Part shown: piece after piece, positions 31,451-44,833 of the stretch
Numbering within the stretch: position 1 is the stretch's first letter
Layout: each line of letters starts with the position of its first letter
Assembly (NCBI GenBank): GCA_022605955.1
Contig: JAKCOZ010000015.1
Coordinates: 12,219,287 to 12,283,286, forward strand
Source: Rallus limicola
Taxonomy: Eukaryota; Chordata; Aves; Gruiformes; Rallidae
Length of the DNA stretch: 64,000 bases
Reading direction: 5' to 3'
Translations under genes and position numbers: made by a program
The notes under the pieces: model-generated
What the model was told of the DNA's origin: nothing
Seen by the model: the letters and a program-made list of their open reading frames with translations, nothing else
The model's database searches: none

Positions 31451-34400
31451 CACCCGCTCCCCAGGAGGGGAGGAAAGCAGCCTCTCGGGCTGCTCCCTCA
31501 AAGCGGGTCGCACCCTGGGCAGAGGCTGCAAGGCTCCGGGATGCGGGTGAACCGGGAGGAACCGAACCGGGGATGGGTTCTTGCCATGGACACCTCGGTG
31601 TGGGGCTGAGCCAGGCCCAAAGGAGGCTCAAGGAAGTTTTCCCTTCAGCATGTCCATCCTCCTAGTCCCAGGAACACAGTGAGTGGCTCAGACCAGAAGC
31701 TGGCTGTGCACTTCCATCCATCTCAGGGCAATGGGCAGAGCTAGATGGAGCTGCCACAGGGACCTGAGCACCTGCCCCCTCCAGGTTAGAGCCTGTCTCT
31801 AAGCACCAGGCTTGGGAAGGATGATGAGGCTGTTCCCCATGCCAGCGCAGCTCCCACAAGGTTGCAGGACAGCCGGACCTCAGACAGGACCTTTCCTGCA
31901 CCCACAGCTCATGGTACTTCCCAAATGCGACCCTAACACCCATGGCTTAAGTATAGGTACTGTGCTGGAGCCAGTTGTGGGGCATCCTCCTGCCCTGCTC
32001 TAGCCACCATCTCCCAGCAGCCACTGGCCAAGACCCACCCAGCTCCCCCAGAGCTGGAGAAACATGCTGGGAAGCCACCGGCAGCGTGAAAGCAGATGGT
32101 GGAAAAGAGGTGAAAGGGAGATGCTGCTGAGGAAGGTGGGCAGGGACACTGCACTGGCCTCACTCCCCACCCACCCAGTGACTAGAAGCACTGTCCCCTG
32201 GGACTCCTCCTTGACCCAGGGTGCACTCGTGACACTTGGGGTGCTCCTCATCCACAGGGCTCTCTGAGGGACCACACTGTTCCTTGGGACAAATCGTGTC
32301 GTACCCCATCCTCACTGCTGCCTGTGCTCACCTGGAACTGGCCCTAGCACATGCCGTGTGCCACCTCCCCTCTTCCCTCTTGGTCACCCTGATCCCCCTG
32401 CCCCCAGCGTACCTGTGCCCTCCTGGCCGGCTGTCCAGAGGCTCCCCTCCGGCTTCTGGTGGGGAAGTGGGCAGGTCTAGGGGCATCTTCCTGCAGGCAG
32501 CAAGGGGAGCAACAGTAGGGGTCCCCGGGGCCCAGGGCCACCTCACAGCTGGGGGCCCAGGGCAGGGCCACCTGCCACCAAGCAAAGATGCTTCAGGGCC
32601 GGCTGCAGGCAACTTTCCCAGGCACACACTGTTCCCAAGCAGGGGAGGAGCAGCGATGCCCCCACTCTTCTTAAAGGCGCAGCAAGCAGTGCATCCCCTT
32701 CCTCTTCATTAGCCTTCCTCTCATTAGGCCCCAGCCCTGGCCCCTAAACCTGGCCGGACGATTCCAAAGTTCACCACAGCCACACGTTTCCCCCCACCTG
32801 CCCCAGCTCTCTGGGTCCAGCCATGGGTCCATCATCCCTAGGTCAGGACCGTCCCCAAGCCCTCCTCCCACCAGAGCCTGCCTAATGAAGGCAGGGTGGC
32901 CTGTCCCAATTAGATGAGGGGCTTCGTTAAACAAGGAGCGGAGGGGTCTGCCAAGGGCTTTGCGCCTGGCCCTGGGCCCGGAGCTGGCGGAGCAGCCCCA
33001 CAGCACGGTGCCGGCAGCAGGTCAGGGGTGGCCAGGGGTCGCCCCAGCTGAGTGAGCAGAGCTGGAGGGAGCATCACCCACCGGGCACTGCAGCCAGAAC
33101 CACCAGGGCAGAGAGACTTTCCAGCCATGCCAGGGGCTCTGCCCCCGCCTCGACCCCCAGGAGCATGGCAGTCCCCAAATCCTGCCCCCCCCACAGGCAA
33201 CCCAGCAGCATCTTGACTGACGTACTAGCAGCATCCCCCTCGCATTGGCACTGGAGAGGGGCATGTGGGGGTGCTGGGTCCCCAAAACCACAGTGCCTCC
33301 CCCTTCACTGTGTTTCCCAGTTCCCGCCACACATACCAGGGCCAGGGAAGGAATTTGTGGCCCCGGGGGCACGGGAAGGTGCTGCCTCGGCAGAGGGAGA
33401 GCACCAGGTGTGAGTGACTCACAGGGCTGCCCTGCACCAGTCCCTCCGGGAACATCCTGAAAAGCTGTCGGCCCATTCCCTGGCAGCCAGGCCACCAGTT
33501 CTTATTCCTACAGCCCAGGCTTGGGGTTCCCCATCTCCCCGGGGGGCTTGGCCCCAAAGCACGTGGGCTCCTCCCCAGCCCTTCACTGTGATATGCCCTG
33601 TGTGTGCCACACTGGTCCCAAATACCACTCGCTTGCTGGCCACATGCCCCAGTGACACAGCCTTTGCTGCCACGTACATCTCAGATAATGAGAAGTCCCA
33701 AAGAATCTCCCCGGGTCCCACAGGCCCTGGTGCCCTGCAGGGCACTGCCCTGGGCTGCAGGCGCAGGGGGAGCACCAGCTCCGAGCCCCTCAGGGGGTCA
33801 CAGCACCCCGGGAACCCCAGTTTGAGAGTGAGCACACAGGAAGCACTGGGGCTGAGCTGTTCCCTGCCCAGTGCTTGCCAGGCTGGTGACCTCACCACTG
33901 CCTTGGTAGGAAACAAAAGGAAAACTTCTTTCCTTCATCCCCCGGTGAGGTTTCAGCTCTGGCAGCAGGAAAGGTGAGTCACGCGGCACGGTGAGACGCT
34001 GCACACTGAGACACAGGCTGGGTGGCAGAGCCAGCTGTGGCCACGCTGCCAGGGGTCCCACACCCCATCCTCTGCCCACCCTCTCCACACCCTGCTGCCT
34101 TTCGGACTGACCCCGCGGGGCTGAGAGGGAGCCCATGCTCCCTGGCCCTACGGCAGTCCAGCAGTGCTCCCCGCTCTGGCACGGTGCTGGCATCCCTGGC
34201 TGGCAGGGAGGCAGGGGGCAGCTCCAGGGCTGCTGGAAATGAGCTGCCCCATCTTGAGGTCCTCTTAAATTTGGACACTTTCAGGTGGAGGGGAGCAGGG
34301 GGGTGGAGGGCTGACGCTGAGGCAGGAGAGGGGAGGAGGAGCTGGCCAGAGGGGGAACGTTGCCTGCCGCAGGGGCCAGTTGGGACATGCTCCAGGAATG

Positions 34401-37400
34401 TCTCCCAGCACCAGGCACCACCAGCTCCTTGTTGCAGCACCCAGCCTCCCGCCCCTCAGTGGAAGGGGCCCGGGGACCCTGGCTGCCATCACCAGCCAGC
34501 TTAGGGAGAGCAGTGGAGGGCCAGCATCACGCTCACGATGTGGCTGTTGGGACCCTCCTGTGTCCCCATGGGGCTCCACAGCAAGTCACAGAACAGCCCA
34601 GGGTTTGGAACTGGTCACCCCTTACCTCCCGCTGACCTGCCCTGGAGGGCTGGGGTGGGGGGACAGCCCTCCTGATTGCATTTCACAAGGGGAACAGACA
34701 GCAGACCCGCAGCTCCTCTGTGCCAGGCAGGGCACCTCACACAGTGCTCTCCATCCTGCTGCTGCCCAAAGCAGCATCCCTGCAGGGAAAAGAAGCAAAG
34801 TGTGACATCAGGGTGAAGCCATGACCAGTGAGCTGCCCTCTCCCTCTGGTGGCTCTGGGGATGCCCAAAGCAAGGGGGATGCTCCACAGTGGGTGCAGAG
34901 GCAGCAGCAGGGAGGGTCTGGTGCATGAAGGAAGACAGAGAGAGGCAGGTGGTCCTGCTGCAGCCAGGCTTGTGGTCAGGCTGAGCCCGCTGTGCCCCCA
35001 CACCAGGGCTCCCCATGGGGTGGAAGCATGCCCCAGCTCCCCCCACAGCTGCTGTGGAGGGATGGGAAGTTTTTCCTGCCCATAAACTGTTGTGTCTAGA
35101 GGCTGCTGCCAGCGTGGCTACACACCAGCATCTCACGAAGCTGTGCTGGATTGCAGCCAGACCCTGCTGTCCGTGCAGACAGGACTCAGAGGGAACAGTG
35201 ATGTGACACCGCAGGGATGTGACCCCCTGCCCTTGGCTGAGTCAGGCAGGAGGAGGCAGCCCTGCTCAGCTCGACATCGAAGGCCATGCTGGCTCTCAGG
35301 GACAGCAAGGGAAGGGAAAGCCAGGTACCACCAGGACTCTGCCAAGGGCCAGCAGTGCTTTGCAAGGGCACGGGGCCAAGATGCCAGAAAGGGAGGGTGA
35401 TGGCAGGGGCAATGGCAGCAGGATGAGGAGCCAGCAGCACTGCATGGGGCTGTAGAGTCCCTAGTTAACAAGCTACCTTCATCAGCTGCATCCTAGACTG
35501 GACCTTGGGTGATGCTTGGGATGCCCAAGAGGCTGCACAGTGGCTGGGGCTGGGTATCGGGGGCCCAGGGGGTGCAGGCAGGGGCTGAAGTGCCCCTGGC
35601 AGTGATGTACCCCAGTGCTACACATGACTACCCACAGAGCCTGGCTCATCACTTAGGGATTCAGCTTCTCAACTGATTTGAGCATGAACTGCTGCCCTTC
35701 ACCCCTCACCTGCAGCCGGGACTGGGCTCCATAAAACAAGCCTGTCTTGTCCCAAGGATGGGGATGCAGGAGAGGGTGGAAATGCAGGGACCAGATGCAG
35801 CAAAGCTCCCCCAGCACCTCTGTGTGGGGCCAGTGCTACTTTCCCCCATGCTGGGGGGAAGTCCTGTGGGGTGCACGTCCCCTAGAGATGCCCCATGGCA
35901 CCGTGGAAGAGAAACTCCTGCCTTTTAGCAGGGGCAGACAAATTGCCTGTCTCAAGGGCACGGCGGATTAGGGTGCTCCTGGCCCAGCCCTGGCTGCAGG
36001 GTATGCAGGCAGCAGCAGGCAGCAGCAGGCAGCGCCCGGGGCAGGGCCGAGCTTGGGGTGCGTGAAGGGGGACCCAGGGACTCCTCCTGCTGTGAGAGCA
36101 GGGGCTGGCAGAGAAGAGGGAGCGGTTTCCCCTCAGATGCCTGCAGGAAGGAGAAGATGAAGGGAAGCTGAGGGAGAGCTGCCAGCCCGCAGCGCGCCTG
36201 CTCAGGGCATGTGTGGGCTGGGGCTGCGGTGCACCGAGTGTGACTCGCGATGCGGGATGGCTGTGCCAGCCTGTGCCTTCCTGCACAGAGTGCCCGCACC
36301 CATCAGTGCCCCCCGCAGCCCTGGGGCTCCTCAGAGACCAGCAGCAGTGCAGTGCCTTGGGCCAGGCAGCAGGATGCAGAGGTGAAAGGTGGCATTCCTG
36401 CAGCCATCCCCTGGGAGAGCAGTTCAGGCGAGGTCAGGTCACTGGAGCTTCCCTGCAGCACTGGGGGAGGTGAGAAGATCATCTTACCAGCAAACACCCA
36501 GGTACCACATCTCTGGCTGCCTCCAGCCCTCACCAGCATCCCTCTGTGAAGGTGTGCAGGCAGACGGGGCAGGTGAGCCCCCACAGGGTGGTGTGGGGAC
36601 TGTCACCAGGACAGGCTGCTCTTGGCCTTGCACGGTGCCTGCCACTGCACCAAGCCCAGCTCCAGGAGGGCAGGAGGGACACCAGGGCTTCAGTGGCCTG
36701 GAGGAGCACACGGGAGCCAGCGCTACTCCCAAGGACCTCGCAGTAACGCTCACCAGTGTTGTGAGCAGGATGGTACCACTGGTCTCTGCTTGCTGCACAT
36801 GGAAGCAAGCTGCCTGCCAGCTCCCAAACCCTGTAGCACATCTGCACCCAATTAGAGGGGACAAGCACTGCAAAGCCATGGCTACCCCCATCCCTCCTGC
36901 CCCAGAGCTGGGAGCAAGCGGTGCAGGGGGAGATGGGAAAGGCCCTGACACCTTTCTTGTGTTCGGAACCCACTCTGCTACCCAATGCCAAGTTTTTTTT
37001 CCCTCCCAGGGCTGGGAAACAGCAGCTTCCAGGCTCCAAGCATGGCACCCAGCACCTTGAGGCCAACTGTGGGCAAACCCAGCCACGGCAGTCCCCACTG
37101 TGGCAGAGGCTGTTGGCTGGAGCAGAGAAGGGAGGAAGCTGGCCTGGGAAGCTTGAGCCATTCCCAGGATGCTGCCATCTGAGCTGCAAGAAGCTGCAAG
37201 AAGCTGCTCCTCTGGAGGGGTGGGGGGTTCCCACAGCTTGATGGAGCCAAAGCGGTTTTTTCCTCCCTCCCCCTGGTTGCTAGAGCAGATACCTTCCTGG
37301 CTGCAGCAGCTCAGGGCAGCAGTATTCCCAGGGGAGGAGCATGGCCAAGAGGAACAGCTGGAAGCTGAAGGAGCCAGCCCTCAGGGGCCCAGATTCCAGC

Positions 37401-40400
37401 CCTGAAGGATAGGAGCAAGGACACACTGGACTGCTGTCCTGGGCCCCTGCTGCTGCAGCAGGGCTCGCAGCAGAGAGCTTCATCCCTTCTTCCCAAGGGA
37501 TGGAAATAACCAGCCACTCATGGTTTGTGCACAAACCCTCCCACTGCCCAGCTGCAGACAGAGGCACAGCCAGCCCTGGCAGAGCAACACACCAGCCCGC
37601 GCTCGGAAGCGACTGGCAAGCAGGACATGCTCTGGAGTTGCACAAGGGGGAGTTTGCCCCCCCCCCCGTCAGATCTCCAAGCCCAGCTCTCTCGCAGCCC
37701 ATGCCCCCTGCTCGCTCCTCTTTTTGGCCGATCCTGCTCTCTCCCACTTTTTGCATCTGGGATGCGGCTCTGGGGGCTGGCAGACAGGGCGGTTGCTCAA
37801 TGCTTCCTCCCTGCCTCTCTTCAAGTGTTTCACAATCGGCACCAACACCCTCTCAAAACTACCTGCGGCCCCGTGTAAATGTCTGGCAGGGCTCATGAAG
37901 GAGCTGCCGTCCTGCTGCTCGCGGCGCCCGGCGGAGTCTCGGGGAGCATCCCTGCAGCTGGCGGGAGACGTGCAGGGCGGCACCGCAGGCACGTGCTCTG
38001 CCAGCGAGGGCTCGGCACAGCCTGCACCGGGGCGCGGCGGGGGGCCCTGCCTGGGACACGCAGGGGGTACAGACCGCAGGAGAGCTGGGGCACACTGCAG
38101 GCTCCGGGGAAGGGGGTTGTGCAGGTCTTTGGTGCTGGTGGAAGTATGTGGATGGCACAAGGTCCCGTGCCGGCAGGAGGACATGGTGCTGGCCCGCAGC
38201 AGGGCTGTGTCACCCAGCGGCTGTCGGTACCACCCTGTTTCATGCGGGAGACACAGACACAGTCCGGTCCGTGGGAAGGATAATAAAGTCTGTCCATCAC
38301 TCTGCTGAGGGGCAACGGGCAAGGAAGGCAGCACCGCGGGGGACTGAGGTTGGAGGAGGGGCTGGGCACAGCCCTACCTGAGGGGCAGCAGCTGGGGTGC
38401 GGGGGGGCCAGCGCTGCAAAGGGATTTGAGCAGCTCACGAGATCGGGCTTGCCCTCGCAGCTCCCCCCGCGAGGCTGTGCCATTGCTCCTTCGGCTCCTT
38501 GGCTGGGTGCCCGACTCCAGAAGAAAAGAATAAAAGGACGAAGCACCCGCCCTGCCCCGCCGGGGGAATCGCTGTCTGTCACCATGGGAACCCCTCCCTC
38601 CCCAGACCCCCCCAGGATGACTTCATATCTCCATCGAGGGGGAAGACTGCATCACCCGAATGGCACGGGGCAGCCAGCCACGCACAGCGTGTGCAAGGAC
38701 CTCTGCAGCTGGGGACACAGGGCAGGACCCTGCAGAGCTCCAGGGGGGAGGCTGGGCAGTACCAGTGAGGGTCCCGCAGAGGACAGGGGTACGGTCTGCA
38801 CCCATGCAGAGCATCCCCAGAGGAACAATGACTAGGAGCTCCAAGCTCCATCTCCTTGCAAGAAAACATGTCTGCATCTCCACCTCTGTATCCCTCCTCA
38901 CCTTCACCGGGGGCGGGAGAAGCACAGGATCCCAGGTCTGCCCATCCCCCAACTTTGGGAGTCTCCAGCCTGGGACTGCTGGACCTCAGCCCTCTGCCTC
39001 CTCCTCAGCAAAGCTGGGGCAAGGTCACCTGTGAGTCACCGCTGCGTGTGCGAGGCAGAAACGGGAGATACTTGTGTTCCCATGTCACAGGGGCTCTTGC
39101 CAAGCGCTGCACATCTGGAACATCTATAAACAAAGCTGGGGAAGCCGGAGAACCACAGCAGAGAGCAGCTGGCGACAGCGGGGACCTCCAGCTTCACAGC
39201 GGCCAGGCAGCGGGAAGGGGTGGAAACACAGACCTGCCACGTGGAGCCCAAACACCCAGGCTCAAGCACGCTCACCCACTGCCTCTTCCTGAAAGCCCCT
39301 TGGCATGCCAAGGCATCCTCCGTGCCAGGTAAGCCGAGGCAGGAACTTGGGCTGCACACACTGCCCGCTCCTCTGGTTCCTAGGACCACACCACTGTTCA
39401 CCAAGGCTCCCATGAGAGGCCCCAGGGCCACTCGCTCTATCTGTGGGCAATTATCACTTCACAGATCCCTACCTGGAAAACACCACTCCAAATTTCATCA
39501 GTATCACTAAGCCTGTCTCTTGAGCACCGCTCAGGAGCAATGGGGTCCAGATGGAGAGGCCATAGGGTCACTATATATGAATCTATACTATGCTAAACTG
39601 TATCCTGAGAAACTCAGAACACAGTTTCCTGAAGCTGAAACATATCGGCTGCTAAATCTTGAAGCAACACAACATTAATTCCCTAGATTAAACATTCAAA
39701 TAGGGAAGAAAAAATCCACACCCCACACAACCCCCCCGGAAGAGTCAGCTCACTCTTCCCTAAACATAACAAATAGAAGATAAGCAGCACGTTCCCTTTA
39801 TAGCACCATCCGAGTGCCTGCTCTGAACAGAAGTCACACACAACACGGCAAACGGGGCGCAGTGCTGGTACACGGGGCCGTTTCCCAAAGGGCTCTGCCC
39901 ACCTGAGTCAGCACATGCTGAGGGCAGTGCAGGCAGAGCCGCTGCGCTCCGCATAAACACCCAACGTCACTCCCCAGGCTCTTGGCGAAGCTAAGGAAAT
40001 AAGGAAGAGCACTCAAGATACTGAAAGGGGAGCCTGAGTATCATAATTACATAATTAGCCTCACGCAAATCAGGTCATATGGCACTTGATCGACCTCCTT
40101 TTGCTGCCTGTGCCACCCAGTTCTCACACTAAGGCAGCGTACGGGGCCCTAAATAATCCCCACCTGAAGTGGAGGCTCAGTGATGGGTGGTGGCACACTG
40201 AGCAGGAGCACTAGCTCTAGGGTGCCTGGCAGGTGACCCAGCACAGGTACTACTTCTACCAGTGTCACTTTGTAAACAAAATCCCTCCCACTCTCTCAGA
40301 GTCAGGCTGGGACCTCCTCAGGCTGCCCCCCAGCAGCCCAGTGCTGGGCCAGCAGCTCTATTTTCCATTCCTGAGCACGAGGAACCCAATAGATCCTCCT

Positions 40401-43400
40401 TCATGCTTTTAGTAGCTTTTCTGGGCACCCCCAGCGATGGGCAGGAAAGCCAAACTTCAGCCCAGCAGCCCCTCTAAAAGCCTGAGAGGCCTGAGGAAGG
40501 GAAACGTGTATGGAGAAAGAGCTGGAAAAGAGAGACTTGTATGGGAAAGTGAGAACCACTGATCCTCTTTGCATGGCGTGTGGGGTAAAGCAGCTTTTAA
40601 TGAGGGTGCTGAGGGCTCAGACTATCCCCCTTCCAGACGTGCCATTGAAGAAAGAGCTGAGACAATGGAGACAAGTCCTGCACCGTGCCACGCTCAGCCT
40701 CGTGCTTCATAGCAGCCTGGGACGGCTGTAGCTGGCAGTCAGGCCTGGATGGGCCCTTTGTCCGGTGCTTTTCCACACAATGAATATGCCAAAGCTTTAG
40801 ATGAGCCATGGATGAGCCACGTCCTTTTCCAACTAGGAAACGGCATTTCTGGAGACATGTCTGGATACCACTGCTTGCTGTTCCTCTCTCCCAGCGCACA
40901 GAGCCCCAGCAGAGCACAGAAGCGCAAGGTGAAGTGTGGGAGGCCTGGGCAATGCCAGCCTGCCAAGTGCTGGGCACCAGCCTCAGCCCAGCAGCCTGCA
41001 ACCCTGCTAGGTGATGCTTCAGCACAGGGAGAACTCAGCCCTGCTCTGAGCAGGCCTCACCAAACAGTGGCTGGCCCATGGAAGAGAGCCCCGGAGCCAT
41101 GCCAATATCTCAGTTAATCCCTGTGCCAAGGGGTGCAAGCAGCACAAGGATCTGCCAAGATGAGACACCAGCAGAGCTGTGCCTCTCCTGCCCTGTCTCC
41201 TAAACCGTGCTATCACTCCAGCTGCCATTTGCCACTGGCCTCTGCAGGAGGGTGGGTAGAGAAGCTGGCCCAGAGAGCCGTAGGCTCTCCTCCCAAAAGC
41301 TCTTTGGCACCAAAGTACGGCACAGCTCCAAGCCTCTCATTTCTGTGAAAGCCTCTCTGCAGCTCCCCGCTTCCCTGAGGACAGGCTTGGCTCAGCACCT
41401 ATGATTAGTATCAACTGTACTTTCCAGGGGGGGTAATTAGTTCAGGTGAGGCAACTACTGACAGTTGGCTGCTGTGGCCCCTCTTGGCAAGCGCCTGAAT
41501 CCCAAACAAGCAGCTCACATATCAAAGGGGCTGCCTGCTCCACAAGCAGATCCACCCTGTACATCCGCTCCTGCTCCACAGCCCCATGCTGGGGGCACCC
41601 ACAGCTTTTCCTGCTAGAGACCAGGGAATCCTGGAGCACTCAGCCCCAGCTGCTAGCAAGCGCTCCCTGTTCTCACTGCTGGATTTAATGTACCCACAAT
41701 AGCTCTCTGTGGTGGAAACAAGTCACCAAATGCTGTGCAGGTGGCGTTGCAGAGCCTTGCACAGGGTGCACACAATGCTGCACCATACCCTCCTTTCCAA
41801 ATCTTCCTCCAAGGTGGCCAGGGAGGGAAAGCAATTGCTTGAAGGTAGGTGGAGGACGTGATCTTCAAAGCAGCAGCTTTACTGGGAAAGGGTAAGGCAG
41901 CACTGTGCAGAAGGGGAGGGAGCAAAGGCCAGTTCATACACCAGACTACATTTATCAGCAGCCTAATGGGATCCCAAGTAACCTTCCAAGTGAAGTAGCA
42001 AAATAAAATACTTAAGCCATTGAAAACTAGACTGGTCAAAGAACCCCGCTGAACAATCCTGCATTGTCCAGGGAGCCAGGAAACAGATTTATTAGGTCAC
42101 CCAGGCCATCTCCAGTTTCGGTGAAATTGCCCTGTTCTAGGGATGGTTCCAACTCCTCTGGCACTGCCACTGTCCTTCACCAGGCAGCGGAAGCCGCAGG
42201 AAGGGGAGGGCTCCAGAGGAACATCTCATTGTCAAGGTTCAGGAAAAGCAGAGGTAGGACACGTCTGTTGTGCCAGACATCCCCCAGTTTGGATTCCCTT
42301 GAACTGAGGCTGCTCCAATGGAGGAACAGAAACATCCCCTGTGGCTCAAACAGCAAGAGACCTGCCCATGAGATTAGAGCTGAATTAGAGATTCAGCTGC
42401 AGAAAGCTTGTTGAGCCTGCACCAGCTCCAGTTTTGGCTTCCCCAGGCCCTCACTTCGGCTCAGCGTACGGGTGTCTTTGGCAAGCGGGAATGTTTTCAA
42501 CTCCTGAACGGGTTTCCCCTCCTCATCTTTTGGATACCTGGTCTGGCTGCTCAGAAAGGGGCTTGCCAAGGAAAAATGCTACCACAATCCTTTCAATCCT
42601 TAGAGCTGGTGGGCATGGACTGCCACAGCACCCAAACACACCAGGCGCTGCAAGGCACAGTGCCATTGGAACTGCAGCCAGAAGATCCAACATCCTGGGC
42701 ACAGCTGACTCACAGCTGCTAGCGGGCACCCAACAGCACTCAGCACCCAGTGCCACTCACCAGGGAACTAGTCTAGATCACTAGTTCCTAGTCTAGATCA
42801 GCCCAGATACTTGGATTGCTACATGGATAAAAGTACCTACAAAATACCTCCTGACACTGCGTGAACCAGCCACCCCTGCAGAGCTGCAGCCTCTTGGGCA
42901 GGAGGACACAAGGGGTGTTAGTCCTCTCTCAAGAGCTGGGAGCACGCTGATCAGCATAGCCAGCTGCACCATCTGGAAAGCAACAGTTGCAGTGGGGTTT
43001 TAACTTGTTGCTCCTACAGAGGCATACAGGAGGGGCTGGGGAATTACTCAAGGAAAACAACTATTCCCTAGCAGATGCCTCCAAAGAAGAAAACTTGTAG
43101 GAAATGCTAAAGCAAGGATGTACATCTGTACATCTCCCTTTCCTTGTACTTCTCACCAACTGCAAAACACCCTGGAAGTTCACCCAGGAGGAAGGGGGGC
43201 AGGGAATATACAGCAACGGAAAACAAGTGAGGATTACAGTCACTAAACCAAGACAGAATTGTTTCCCAGTTCCACAAGGCTTAAGGCATAAGTGAGCTTG
43301 GTTACTTTTCCAGCCGCCAGTGCACTTGCAACGAGCCAGAGCTTGTGGTGATAGTTAAACCCCAATTGCATCAAGCACATTTAACAGTTTCAAACTTGCC

Positions 43401-44664
43401 TGGTACACGCAGTGAGTTCAGACACACTGACTCTCTCATCAAGAATCCAGATTCAGCACAAATGATTTAGTACACGGCATTAGTCTGAAGTGTAATGACT
43501 AACTCCTAGAAACTTCTACACTATTTTTAAATCCCACTTGTCAGGGCAGCACCTGGAAATTAAATGTGAACCCCAGAGAGATTAATTTTTAAAACAAAAA
43601 TTAAAGCAGAGTACCTCGCAGCTTCCGAGGGTAGCTGTGACAGGCTAGTGCCACCTGGTGGGAAGCTGTTCTCCATTCCCCCTGCTCAGCGTCACCCTTT
43701 GTCCCAGGCTCCAGCTTCCCAGGTGCAAGACAAGGGAGCAATCACCAGATTACCAAAGCAGAAGAGGGCTGGGTAGCTCTCTCAATTTTTCAGACTCAAG
43801 GATTATTTTCCAGATACAGGCCAGGCCATCCTATACATCAGCAGCCTCTCAGCTATTGCACAGGCAATGGATGATAGATGGAGGCTCATCTGCAAGAGGA
43901 ATGTATAAGACCAATATACTCCACAAGCTCAGCTCATACCTGAGCTGGTTTACAACTAACCGGGAAGCTCCAGATGAGAGGTGCCATGTCCCCTTACAGG
44001 GTCTGGAAAGGTTTGTCTAGCAACAGCTGCAGGTCCTCACATCATCTCAATTCTGCTAGAGAATTTGCACTTGAGGCAGGCAAAGCCAGGCTGAACACCC
44101 TTACCAGACTGAAGGGATGGTGAGAACTCAACCAGTTTGGTCTATAGCTCATCAGGGAGCAAGGGATCTGCACAGATTTGTCCTCCCACAGAGACTGTCA
44201 CTCCAAGAGGGTCCCAAACAGCCAGGACAGAAACACTACCACCACACCCCGGGGACAGGAGGAAGACCACCTTTCCATGGGTATATTTTGATCTTCTTGA
44301 CCAGCAGGACAGTATAGAGGTCCCCTCAGAGAGCCATTTGTTCTTAGGTCTGCAGACAGCAATGCTACAGCCCAGGTTTGACCATGATGCTGCTACCCAG
44401 CACAGAAAGGCACAGTGGAAATAGCCTGAGCCACCCCAGCGGCCTCAATACCAGTGGAAACAGTTCCTTCAACCAGCCTAAAGACAAGGCCACCGAGCCA
44501 GGACACTGCCAGCTCAGGAGAGAGGAAGCAGGGCTGCAGACAAGCACACAGACAAGTTTCTAGCCTGAGTTCTGACAAATTGAGACTGGCTGGTCCAATA
44601 TCACCACCTTGGCAAGATCAACTACGTCTACACACACAGCAAGACACGGTGCACTCCCAGCAGA
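31451..44664. other. Gene-free interval between COL7A1 and UQCRC1
   Basis: About 13.2 kb with no recognisable coding exon on either strand. Open frames exist (for example 37520-38308 on plus and 37669-38334 on minus), but they overlap in antisense, lack paired splice signals and resemble no family I know. Plus-strand AATAAA hexamers occur at about 38282, 38528 and 42002, which is not evidence of a gene on its own. Composition changes from GC-rich (31-39 kb) to AT-richer (39-44.6 kb). A noncoding RNA or regulatory elements cannot be excluded. Confidence 0.5.
42768..42800. repeat. Short direct repeat, 13-bp unit, 20-bp period
   Basis: CTAGTCTAGATCA occurs at 42768-42780 and again at 42788-42800, separated by CTAGTTC. 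It looks like a local slippage duplication. Confidence 0.85.
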
Positions 44665-44685
44665 CCCAGCTCCACAGAGGATGTA

Positions 44686-44691
44686 TTTATT
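44686..44691 (-). terminator. UQCRC1: UQCRC1 poly(A) signal AATAAA
   Basis: Minus-strand AATAAA lies 143 nt past the stop codon, so the 3' UTR is short, with cleavage expected near 44665-44675. Confidence 0.85.
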
Positions 44692-44833
44692 TGTGTAAGT
44701 TTAACAAGTTTAACACCATGACGACAGCCAGGTTGATGGGACTCATCGTGCCCCCGGTGCACGAGGCATTCAGAGCCCAAGGGAACCTGCCACAGACCAC
44801 AGCTTTGCTACTTCCATGCTGCAGGGACACGTC

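Noticed and set aside
30164..31665. Long plus-strand open frames of about 400-470 codons over the COL7A1 CpG island
   Set aside because: Stop codons are rare in such GC-rich DNA. The translations are Pro/Arg/Ala-rich with no recognisable domain, and they overlap each other in different frames.
37520..38334. Overlapping plus and minus open frames in the intergenic interval as a possible gene
   Set aside because: The frames overlap in antisense, have no similarity I recognise and no consistent splice signals.
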